In this document: in pieces, positions 1-6,101 of the stretch
Numbering within the stretch: position 1 is the first letter of the stretch
How the letters are laid out: each line of letters begins with the position of its first letter
From: Clostridia bacterium
GTDB lineage: Bacteria; Bacillota; Clostridia; Christensenellales; Aristaeellaceae
Assembly: GCA_024404275.1 (NCBI GenBank)
Contig: JAKSQG010000093.1
Span: 1 to 7,144, forward strand
Direction of reading: 5' to 3'
DNA: 7,144 bases
Translations under genes and position numbers: made by a program
The notes under the pieces: generated by a model
What the model was told of the DNA's origin: nothing
The model's input: the letters and a program-made list of their open reading frames with translations, nothing else
Databases searched by the model: none

Positions 1-98
1 CCAAAGGAAAGAGACACAGCCGTCAATACGCCGGCTGCGGCCTCGCAGCGGGTCTTTCCCTTTTCACTTTCGTAAAGCAGCGCCAGCTTGACGCGCAC
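1..98 (-). CDS. Start of an unidentified gene, truncated by the window edge
   Basis: Reading leftward from a GTG at 98-96, one frame stays open for 32 codons to the edge of the window, beginning VRVKLALLYESEKGKTRC. The other two minus frames both close within about 30 codons. Third positions are about two-thirds G or C, in keeping with the neighbouring genes. The start lies 6 nt past the first pyrR stop codon and in the same frame; pyrR ends with two tandem TGA codons at 107-102, followed by AGG and then the GTG. An AAGG sequence sits directly against the GTG, too close for a good ribosome binding site, so coupled translation from pyrR would be needed, or the true start differs. I do not recognise the fragment. 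The opening beta-strand-like VKLALLYES vaguely resembles the first strand of several nucleotide-binding folds, which is not enough to assign a function. Confidence 0.45.
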   Translation of the reverse strand, partial: MRVKLALLYESEKGKTRCEAAAGVLTAVSLSF

Positions 99-104
99 CC
101 TTCA

Positions 105-653
105 TCACCGTGCTTCCGTTGTCAGAATTTTTACAGAGGTATCGCCGTCAAACTCCGGCAGCTGTACCGCCACCCGTTCAGAGCGGGAGGTGGGAATGTT
201 CTTGCCCACATAATCGGCACGGATGGGCAGTTCCCGGTGTCCGCGGTCGATCAGAATGGCCAGTTGAATGGACGAGGGACGACCCAGACGGAATACCGCC
301 TCAATGGCGGCACGCACCGTGCGTCCCGTAAACAGCACATCATCCACCAGCACCACCTTGCGTCCCGTCACATCAAAGGGTACGCAGGTCTCCGCCCGCT
401 CCGGCAGATCGGACAGCAGGGACAGATCATCCCGGAAGGGACGGATATCCAGCTCCCCCACGGGCAGACGCACATTCTCGATGCTTTCGATACGGTCGGC
501 GATCCGGTGAGCCAGCGGCACACCGCGGCGGCGCAGACCGATGAGCACCAGACCCTCGCAGCCGTTATTGTGCTCTATGATCTCGTGCGCGATGCGCGTC
601 AAAGCACGGTTGATGGCCGCTTCATCCATCAGAACAGCTTTTACCTGACTCAT
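105..653 (-). CDS. pyrR: Bifunctional PyrR: pyr operon RNA-binding regulator / uracil phosphoribosyltransferase
   Basis: At 182 residues this is the normal PyrR length and the sequence is collinear with the family. The type I phosphoribosyltransferase PRPP-binding loop is intact at residues 101-112 (VLVDDVLFTGRT). Two further PyrR signatures are present: PVGELDI at about 64-70 followed by FRDD, and DRGHRELPIRADYVGKNIPT at about 136-155, a basic region typical of PyrR. In Firmicutes, PyrR binds UMP or UTP and then the leader RNA of pyrimidine genes to promote termination, and it has a secondary uracil + PRPP to UMP activity. Here the start codon lies 4 nt after the capA-like stop, with a GGGAG ribosome binding site inside the end of that gene, 7 nt before the ATG. 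No space exists for a pyr leader or attenuator directly upstream, so expression should come from the operon promoter near 6000. The identification is firm; whether it controls genes to the left of the window cannot be seen. Confidence 0.95.
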   Translation of the reverse strand: MSQVKAVLMDEAAINRALTRIAHEIIEHNNGCEGLVLIGLRRRGVPLAHRIADRIESIENVRLPVGELDIRPFRDDLSLLSDLPERAETCVPFDVTGRKVVLVDDVLFTGRTVRAAIEAVFRLGRPSSIQLAILIDRGHRELPIRADYVGKNIPTSRSERVAVQLPEFDGDTSVKILTTEAR

Positions 654-657
654 TGTT

Positions 658-1818
658 TTACTCCCAATCCAGATTATAACTGCTGACAGGGTTGCTGATA
701 TGGCTGCCGTTCTTGGTCAGGGTCGCCACCACGCTGTTGATCGTTTTGTTTTCGGTGTAGGGCGTGGGGGCAAAATCGTTGTAATCCGTCTTGGAAGAGA
801 TGCGGCAGGGAATGATGCGGAAGGTGTTGGAAGTGATCTCACCGTTCTTGATCTTAAACCGCGTCTGGAAGATAAAGGTCGCCATATCATCCGGCTTGTT
901 GTTGCCGGCAAAGGAGAAATTGCCCAGAGAGTATACGATGTATTTGCCCTTGTACTCCTCAATGGGGTTCATGCGGTGGCTGTGATGACCGATGACCAGG
1001 TCGGCACCGGCATCGATGGTCAGATGACCGAGCTTTTTCTGGTTGGCGTTGGGATAATAATCCTTTTCGGCGCCCCAGTGGAAGGCCACGATGACCAGAT
1101 CATACAGCTCCTTGGCTGCAGCGACTTCCTGCGGCACCTTGTTGTACAGCGTATCATAATAGTCAAAGGTCTTGTAGCTCAGCACCGCTACCTTGAGACC
1201 CTTGGCATCATACACCGCCATGTTGTATTCATCCGCCCAGGTCACACCCGCCGCACTCAGGGCATCACGGGTATTCTGACGGCCGTTGGTACCAAAGTCA
1301 TCAATATGGTTGTTTTCGATGGTGGCAATCTCTACGCCGTTATCGGGCAGCACACTGGCATAGTCCGTCGGCGCGATAAACAGGAAGCTGTTGCCCTTCT
1401 TGTTGGAAGGCACGGAATAGCTGTCCGCCAGCACACCCTCGAAGTTGACGATGGTGATGTCATCCGCTTCGAAGATATTCTTCACATTGCGGAAGATAAA
1501 GTTGATATCGTTGTTCTGCCGCGCCATTTCCTTGGCAAAAATGGTGGAGCTGGACTGCACATTTCGACCGATGGTCACATCGCCCACCGCCGAAATGGTC
1601 AGCATGATGCTGCCATCCGCTTCGGGCTTGGGTGTGGGGGTGGAGGCAGGAACCGGCGTTGCCGTAATGCGCGGCGCCGGGGTGCTGCCATCCGGGTTGA
1701 GCGTAGGCGTCTGCAGATTGAACAGGCCTTCGATGGTGATCTCCTCGTCCGCGGATGCAAACACCATCAGGCTGCACAGCAGTACCGCCGCCAGCAGCAA
1801 AATTAAAATTTTACGCAT
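658..1818 (-). CDS. Secreted CapA-family (poly-gamma-glutamate synthesis CapA-like, metallophosphatase fold) protein
   Basis: The 386-residue product opens with a signal peptide: basic MRK, a hydrophobic stretch at 4-20, and an Ala-Ser-Ala signal peptidase I site at 21-23. There is a Cys at 15 but no proper lipobox, so export rather than lipidation is expected. Residues about 37-68 form a Pro/Thr/Ala-rich low-complexity linker. The CapA (PGA_cap) domain then runs from about 71 to 340, with the conserved elements in order: GDVTIGR at 79-85, NFE at 125-127 (usually NLE), ENNHIDDFG at 168-176, HWGAE at 247-251, DAGADLVIGHHSH at 269-281 and YSLGNFSF at 296-303. The Asp, Asn and His residues in these motifs are those expected to bind metal in this calcineurin-like fold. 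CapA of Bacillus is needed for polyglutamate capsule production, but no capB, capC or capE lies nearby and the family is widespread without capsules, so the substrate is unknown. The ATG shares one base with the fhs stop (TGATG) and has GAGGG about 9 nt upstream, which supports translational coupling. Confidence 0.9.
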   Translation of the reverse strand: MRKILILLLAAVLLCSLMVFASADEEITIEGLFNLQTPTLNPDGSTPAPRITATPVPASTPTPKPEADGSIMLTISAVGDVTIGRNVQSSSTIFAKEMARQNNDINFIFRNVKNIFEADDITIVNFEGVLADSYSVPSNKKGNSFLFIAPTDYASVLPDNGVEIATIENNHIDDFGTNGRQNTRDALSAAGVTWADEYNMAVYDAKGLKVAVLSYKTFDYYDTLYNKVPQEVAAAKELYDLVIVAFHWGAEKDYYPNANQKKLGHLTIDAGADLVIGHHSHRMNPIEEYKGKYIVYSLGNFSFAGNNKPDDMATFIFQTRFKIKNGEITSNTFRIIPCRISSKTDYNDFAPTPYTENKTINSVVATLTKNGSHISNPVSSYNLDWE

Positions 1819-3494
1819 CAGAACAGACCCTCGATCCTGCCGTCCTCATCCACATCGATGTTCAGCGCGGCGGGTGCCTTGGGCAGGCCGGGCATGGCAA
1901 TGATATCACCAGCGAAAGCCACTACAAAGCCGGCGCCGCTGGACAGGCGGGCAGAACGGATGGTAATGCCAAAACCTTCGGGAGCGTTGAGCTTCTTGGG
2001 ATCATCGCTGAAGGAATACTGCGTTTTGGCGATGCAGACAGGCACATTGCCCCAGCCCTCTGCCTGCAGCTTGCTCAGCTGCTGGGAAGCCGCGGCGCTG
2101 AAGGTGACGCTGTCCGCACGATACACACGGCGGGCGACCGCCTCGATCTTCTGCTTGAGGGGCAGCTCGGATTCATAGGTAAAGGAAGGCACGGGCGCGG
2201 GGTTGGCATCGGCGGCGGCACAGACCTTTTCCGCCAGCTCACGGGTACCTTCTCCGCCCTTGCCCCAGCCCTCGCACAGCGCGCAGGCGGCGCCGCGATC
2301 CTCAATGGCCTTCTTCAGCGCGGCGATCTCGTTCTCGCTGTCGGTATAGAAGCGGTTGATAGCCACCACCACGGGAGCGTTCCACACGCCGGTGATGTTG
2401 TCCATATGGCGGAAGAGGTTGCCGCAGCCCTGCAGCATCGCTTCCACGTTTTCGTTGTTCAGCTGATCCTTGGGCACGCCGCCGTGATACTTGAGGGCAC
2501 GGATGGTCGCCACCAGCACCACGCAGGAGGGATAGATGCCCGCCGCACGGCACTTGATATCGATGAACTTTTCGGCACCCAGATCGGCACCGAAGCCCGC
2601 CTCGGTCACCACATAGTCACCGAGCTTGAGCGCCAGCTTGGTCGCCGCCACGCTGTTGCAGCCGTGAGCAATGTTGGCGAAGGGGCCGCCATGCATCAGG
2701 CAAGGGGTGCCTTCGATGGTCTGCACCAGGTTGGGCATCATGGCATCGCGCAGCAGCGCGGTCATGGCACCCTGAGCGCCGATATCAGCGCAGGTCACGG
2801 GCTTATCCTCAAAGGTACGTGCCACCACGATGCGGCCCATGCGCACCTTCATATCCATCAGGTCATCGGCCATGCAGAAGGAGGCCATGACTTCGGAGGC
2901 AGCAGTGATGTCAAAGCCGTCCTCACGGGGCATGCCGTTGCCCTTGCCGCCGATGCCGCTCAGCAGCTGACGCAGCTGACGGTCATTCATATCCATGCAG
3001 CGGCGGAAAACAACGCGGCGGGGATCGATGCCCAGCTTGTTGCCCTGCTGAATATGGTTATCCACCATGGCCGCCAGCAGGTTGTTGGCAGCAGTGATGG
3101 CATGCAGGTCGCCGGTAAAGTGCAGGTTGATGTTTTCCATCGGCAGCACCTGGGCATAACCGCCGCCGGCGGCGCCGCCCTTCATGCCGAATACGGGACC
3201 CAGGGAGGGCTCACGCAGCGCCAGCACGGCGTTTTTGCCGTTCTTGCGCATGCCATCCGCCACCGAGATGCTGACGGTGGTCTTGCCCTCGCCCGCCGCG
3301 GTGGGCGTCAGCGCGGTGACCAGCACCAGCTTGCCCTTCTGCGGCAGTTCACGGTAGTATTTGGGATCCACCTTGGCAATGTAGCGGCCATAGGCGGAAA
3401 GGCTTTCCTCGTTCAGGTTCATCGCATCGGCGATCTCACTGATGGGACGGATTTTCGCAGCCTGTGCAATTTCAAGATCGGTCATCATCTTCAT
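1818..3494 (-). CDS. fhs: Formate-tetrahydrofolate ligase (formyltetrahydrofolate synthetase)
   Basis: This enzyme joins formate to tetrahydrofolate at the cost of ATP, giving 10-formyltetrahydrofolate for purine and formyl-methionine synthesis, the methyl branch of acetogenesis, or ATP recovery in the reverse direction in purine and amino acid fermenters. The 558-residue length is standard. The ATP-binding loop TPTAAGEGKTT is at 63-73. Other family landmarks are EPSLGPVFGMKGGAAGGG at 95-112, HFTGDLHAITAANNLL at 125-140, DMNDRQLR at 168-175, HGGPFANIAHG near the middle, and a C-terminal GDIIAMPGLPKAP. There is no sign of truncation. The start chosen overlaps the peptidase stop in an ATGA arrangement and is preceded by AAGGAG with 5 nt spacing, the strongest ribosome binding site available; Met3 and Met4 are less well placed. 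Partner one-carbon genes (folD, fchA, metF) are not in the window, so this copy is separate from such a cluster as far as can be seen. Confidence 0.97.
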   Translation of the reverse strand: MKMMTDLEIAQAAKIRPISEIADAMNLNEESLSAYGRYIAKVDPKYYRELPQKGKLVLVTALTPTAAGEGKTTVSISVADGMRKNGKNAVLALREPSLGPVFGMKGGAAGGGYAQVLPMENINLHFTGDLHAITAANNLLAAMVDNHIQQGNKLGIDPRRVVFRRCMDMNDRQLRQLLSGIGGKGNGMPREDGFDITAASEVMASFCMADDLMDMKVRMGRIVVARTFEDKPVTCADIGAQGAMTALLRDAMMPNLVQTIEGTPCLMHGGPFANIAHGCNSVAATKLALKLGDYVVTEAGFGADLGAEKFIDIKCRAAGIYPSCVVLVATIRALKYHGGVPKDQLNNENVEAMLQGCGNLFRHMDNITGVWNAPVVVAINRFYTDSENEIAALKKAIEDRGAACALCEGWGKGGEGTRELAEKVCAAADANPAPVPSFTYESELPLKQKIEAVARRVYRADSVTFSAAASQQLSKLQAEGWGNVPVCIAKTQYSFSDDPKKLNAPEGFGITIRSARLSSGAGFVVAFAGDIIAMPGLPKAPAALNIDVDEDGRIEGLF

Positions 3495-5269
3495 TTTTTC
3501 TCCTTCAGATACTCATCGGTCATAGAAACAAACTGTTCGATCTCGTCCTCCACCACACGCAGCGAAGAACGCCAGAATTCGGGATCACGCACATTGATGC
3601 CCACGGAAGCCGCCACATCGGCCACCATGCCGCTGCCGCAGGAGCGCAGCAGCTTTTTGTAATCGGGCACAAACGCACTGCCTTTCTCACGGTACAGGGC
3701 GTACACGCCCAGACCGAAGAGCAGGCCGAAGGCATAGGGGAAGTTGTAGAAGCTCAGTCCGGGAGAATAATAATGGCTCTTGCAGGCCCACATATAGGGA
3801 TGACGGTATTCGGGGTCCAGACCGTCGCCGTAGGACTGATCCTGCGCCTCCAGCATCAGCTTTTTGAGCTCCTCCGCCGACAGGGTATGGGTCTTGCGGC
3901 CCTCGATGACAGCGGTCTCAAACAGATAGCGGGAATAGATATCCACAATGACCTGTGTCGAATTCTGCAGGCTGTTTTCGATCAGCATAAAGCGCTCCGC
4001 CTTGTCAGCGGTCTCCCGCAGGGCATTGGCCAGCAGCGTTTCGTTAAAGATGGAGGCGGTCTCCGCCAGCGGCATGGGCTCATGACGCATGCACAGTGGC
4101 AGACCCTTCATGCAGTAGTTGTGCCAGGCATGACCCAGCTCATGTGCCAGGGTGCTGACATCGCCGAGGCTGCCGACAAAGTTGGTCAGAACACGGCTCT
4201 GCTCGCAATGGGGAACGCCGGCACAGAAAGCGCCGCCGCTCTTGCCGTCGTGCGGGAACATATCGATCCAGCGCTGTTCAAAAGCATTGTCGATAAACTC
4301 CGCCATTTCGGGGGTGAACTTGCCCAGCTCGCGCTTCAGGATGTCACGGGCTTCCTCCACCGTGTAGACCTTGCCGCTGCCTTCACCGATGGAAACAGGC
4401 GCAAACAGACCAAAGAAAGGCAGACCGTTGTTGTAACCCAGCAGCTCGCCCTTTTTGCGCAGATAGCGGCGGAAGACGGGGAAGAATTCCCGGCAGGCGG
4501 TCCACATGGCTTCCAGTGTTTCACGGTCCATGTTGGAGTTGAACAGCGTCTGATCGAGGATGGAATCAAAATGCTCCGCCTTAATCATGGTCAGGCCTTC
4601 GCCCTTGATGGCGTTGAGGCAGGCTGCCATGGGATGCTCGATCTTGGGATAGGCCGCCAGCTCCGCCAGATAAGCGTCACGGCGCACCTCGGGATTGGCG
4701 TCCTCCGCCTTGGCGCGCACTGCGGATAGAGGCAGCTTTTCGCCGCGATAATCCACACTGAGGGTAGCGTCCAGCTTGCCGCGCAGCTGCGCAAAGGCCT
4801 GTGCGCCGTTGATGGACATGTTGAGGAGCCATTCCTGAATCTGCTCATCGGGCAGATGGGCGGCATCCTCGCGCATGCGGCGCAGGCTGAAAGCACAAGC
4901 CGTCAGCTTTTCGGAGGAGGCGATCAGCTTTTCCAGCTCTTCTTCTGTCAGCTTGCCCACATAGCGGGTCAGCGCGGCAGAAGACAGCTGCAGCCCCACC
5001 GCCATCTGCGTGCAGCGGTCGGACAGGCGGGTCGCTTCTTCATTGGTGGCGTCAACAGACAGCGTCAGTTCGGCAAAGGATTCCAGCTTGCCAAAGAGCT
5101 GCTCCAGCTCCTCGCCGATATCCTGCTCCTTTTCCAGTGTTTCCAAAGGAGACAGCCCCAGATTGACCGTCTCGCCCATCTCGCGGATCAGCTGTTCGCA
5201 GGCGGCAAAATCGGCCTCGATCCTTTCATCGGCAAAATCACGATAATATACGGAAAGATCCCAGTTCAT
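3491..5269 (-). CDS. pepF: M3-family oligoendopeptidase F (zinc metallopeptidase)
   Basis: A 592-residue cytoplasmic peptidase that would cleave short peptides, typically those brought in by transporters or released by other proteases. No signal peptide or membrane segment is visible. The N-terminal half is helical and charged, as in the PepF N-terminal domain. The catalytic domain carries the zinc motif HELGH at 376-380 (His376, Glu377, His380). The third ligand is most likely Glu403 in PLAETASIFNE (400-410), at the normal spacing for the M3 family. Upstream, DGKSGGAFCAG at about 341-351 matches the conserved glycine-rich segment of the active site, and near the C-terminus YNFPYAFGLLFGLGVYALY is a typical M3 oligoendopeptidase signature. 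The start has GGAGG 5 nt upstream, in the 15-nt gap after the gntR-like gene; the stop overlaps fhs. The family assignment is firm; pepF itself versus a sister M3B subgroup is less certain, and the peptide substrate is unknown. Confidence 0.93.
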   Translation of the reverse strand: MNWDLSVYYRDFADERIEADFAACEQLIREMGETVNLGLSPLETLEKEQDIGEELEQLFGKLESFAELTLSVDATNEEATRLSDRCTQMAVGLQLSSAALTRYVGKLTEEELEKLIASSEKLTACAFSLRRMREDAAHLPDEQIQEWLLNMSINGAQAFAQLRGKLDATLSVDYRGEKLPLSAVRAKAEDANPEVRRDAYLAELAAYPKIEHPMAACLNAIKGEGLTMIKAEHFDSILDQTLFNSNMDRETLEAMWTACREFFPVFRRYLRKKGELLGYNNGLPFFGLFAPVSIGEGSGKVYTVEEARDILKRELGKFTPEMAEFIDNAFEQRWIDMFPHDGKSGGAFCAGVPHCEQSRVLTNFVGSLGDVSTLAHELGHAWHNYCMKGLPLCMRHEPMPLAETASIFNETLLANALRETADKAERFMLIENSLQNSTQVIVDIYSRYLFETAVIEGRKTHTLSAEELKKLMLEAQDQSYGDGLDPEYRHPYMWACKSHYYSPGLSFYNFPYAFGLLFGLGVYALYREKGSAFVPDYKKLLRSCGSGMVADVAASVGINVRDPEFWRSSLRVVEDEIEQFVSMTDEYLKEKK

Positions 5270-5284
5270 ACTGTCCTCCGAAGA

Positions 5285-5962
5285 TCAGAATACATGTTTT
5301 TTGACTGCAACAAGGCAGGTTTCCTTGCTCTCCTGCAGATGATGCGCCATCAGCGCACGCAGCCCCTCCAGATCGCGCTTTTCAAGCAGTTCGACGATCT
5401 TGTGGTGCTCCTGATGCGCGGTCTCACGGCGCTGGATATTGGCAATGGTAATGGAAGAAAAACGGGTAATATACTCTTCCTGATCGTCAATCACGCGCAC
5501 GATGCGGTTCTTGTCCGTCAGGTGCTCCATTTTGCTGTGGAAGGCACGGTTGAAGGACGCAATGGCTTCGCAGTCCCCTTCCGCCATGGCAATGTCCATG
5601 TCGGCGAGGATCTCGCGCATTTCCTTCAGATCTTTTTCGGTGACCCGCTCCACGATGGAAGGCAGGATGAGCATCATCATGGCGTTGCGGATCATGAAGA
5701 TCTCTTCCACATCCTCAATGGTGAATGCACGTACCACCACACCGCGGCGGACTTCATAAGCCACCAGACCGTCGTGCTCCAGACGGCGCAGCGCCTCACG
5801 CAGCGGCGTGCGGCTGATATGCAGCTGTTCGGCATAAGCCGTTTCAACAATGTGCGCCCCGGCGGGAAGCTTGCCCGTAATGATCGCATGCTTGAGCGTT
5901 TCATACGCAACATCGCGAATGGGCTTGTTTTCCTCGACCAGTTCAAAGCTTTCCTGACGCAT
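5285..5962 (-). CDS. GntR-family transcriptional regulator, FadR/FCD subfamily
   Basis: The 225-residue protein has a winged helix-turn-helix at about 14-80, with the GntR signature around the recognition helix (ISRTPLREALRRLEHDGLV, 49-67) and a wing at VRRGVVVRAF. A helical FCD ligand-binding domain follows from about 83. FCD metal-site candidates are Asn138 and His142 (N..FH), His186 (EH..IVELL) and His208, so a metal-dependent small carboxylate or amino acid effector is plausible, as in many FCD proteins; the effector itself cannot be read from sequence. The ATG has a GGAGG 6 nt upstream. As the first gene of the minus-strand operon, it lies beside a palindrome that overlaps the promoter (5984-6000), so autorepression relieved by a ligand is the likely mode. 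FCD regulators usually control adjacent catabolic or transport genes; candidates here are the downstream peptidase and fhs and the divergent aminotransferase. Confidence 0.93.
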   Translation of the reverse strand: MRQESFELVEENKPIRDVAYETLKHAIITGKLPAGAHIVETAYAEQLHISRTPLREALRRLEHDGLVAYEVRRGVVVRAFTIEDVEEIFMIRNAMMMLILPSIVERVTEKDLKEMREILADMDIAMAEGDCEAIASFNRAFHSKMEHLTDKNRIVRVIDDQEEYITRFSSITIANIQRRETAHQEHHKIVELLEKRDLEGLRALMAHHLQESKETCLVAVKKHVF

Positions 5963-5983
5963 AAAAAACCTCCGGTTTATGGG

Positions 5984-6000
5984 TTGTATACAATATACAA
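5984..6000. promoter_or_regulatory. Palindromic operator, probable binding site of the adjacent GntR/FCD regulator
   Basis: The sequence TTGTATACAATATACAA consists of a perfect 7-bp inverted repeat (TTGTATA / TATACAA) around a 3-bp spacer. Its first ten bases, TTGTATACAA, are themselves a perfect palindrome with the GT..AC core typical of FadR/FCD-subfamily GntR operators. It covers the -10 box and predicted start site of the leftward promoter, so bound protein would block RNA polymerase. That the neighbouring regulator is the ligand is inference from position and operator type. Confidence 0.7.
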
Positions 6001-6020
6001 TCTAAAAACATCCTTGTCAA
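5992..6020 (-). promoter_or_regulatory. Sigma-A-type promoter of the gntR-pepF-fhs-capA-pyrR operon
   Basis: On the minus strand a perfect -35 box TTGACA (6020-6015) is followed by a 17-bp spacer and a -10 box TATATT (5997-5992, five of six matches). Transcription would start near 5985, giving a leader of only about 23 nt that holds the GGAGG ribosome binding site at 5973-5969. The short leader leaves no room for an attenuator. No comparable promoter with room to act was noticed between the downstream genes, which are nearly contiguous. Confidence 0.85.
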
Positions 6021-6047
6021 TACGTACTTTTTTGCAGGATTCCCCCT

Positions 6048-6076
6048 TTGGGCGTCGAATTTACAGATTGTACATT
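6048..6076 (+). promoter_or_regulatory. Possible weak promoter for the divergent aminotransferase
   Basis: TTGGGC (6048-6053), a 17-bp spacer and TACATT (6071-6076) are the best-spaced rightward pair near the gene, but both boxes match poorly. The start would fall near 6083, leaving a leader of about 20 nt. An alternative -10, TACAAT at 5996-6001, lacks a good -35. The gene may need an activator, or its promoter may be elsewhere in the intergenic region. Confidence 0.25.
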
Positions 6077-6085
6077 TTTTACAGA
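6060..6085 (+). repeat. 8-bp direct repeat TTTACAGA, 18 bp apart
   Basis: TTTACAGA occurs at 6060-6067 and again at 6078-6085. Between the copies is ATTGTACATT (6067-6076), centred on a TGTACA palindrome. The arrangement sits directly upstream of the aminotransferase ribosome binding site. It could be part of a regulator site, but repeats this short also arise by chance in AT-rich DNA. Confidence 0.35.
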
Positions 6086-6101
6086 AGAAAGGTCTCTGTT
6101 T

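Larger units (their letters stand above)
5963..6101. promoter_or_regulatory. Divergent intergenic control region
   Basis: This 139-bp stretch lies between the start codons of the gntR-like gene (leftward) and the aminotransferase (rightward). It is clearly more AT-rich than the flanking genes and holds the only convincing promoter signals in the window, so it probably drives both units. The left half contains the strong leftward promoter and its palindromic operator. The right half holds an 8-bp direct repeat and a small TGTACA palindrome just before the aminotransferase ribosome binding site. I see no RNA gene, riboswitch or intrinsic terminator in it. Confidence 0.75.

Noticed and set aside
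700..1806. 368-codon plus-strand open frame opposite the CapA-like gene
   Set aside because: The opposite strand has a signal peptide, linker and ordered CapA motifs; this frame is Gly/His/Val-rich shadow sequence.
1761..1818. Lipoprotein signal on the CapA-like protein because of Cys15
   Set aside because: The residues before the Cys are Val-Leu-Leu, lacking the small residue needed at -1, while an Ala-Ser-Ala site at 21-23 fits signal peptidase I better.
1755..3662. Long plus-strand open frame of 635 codons opposite fhs
   Set aside because: It lies antisense to the complete, motif-rich fhs gene, is rich in His, Gly and Gln as expected from reversed GC-rich codons, and resembles no known family. 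It is a shadow frame.
3464..4729. 421-codon plus-strand open frame opposite the oligoendopeptidase gene
   Set aside because: It is antisense to the catalytic half of the M3 peptidase including the HELGH motif, with no recognisable domain or ribosome binding site of its own.
6037..6060. Possible hairpin or terminator around ATTCCCCCTTTGGGCGTCGAAT
   Set aside because: The pairing is short and interrupted (CCC/GGG plus ATTC/GAAT) and no T-run follows in either direction at the right place, so it does not look like an intrinsic terminator.
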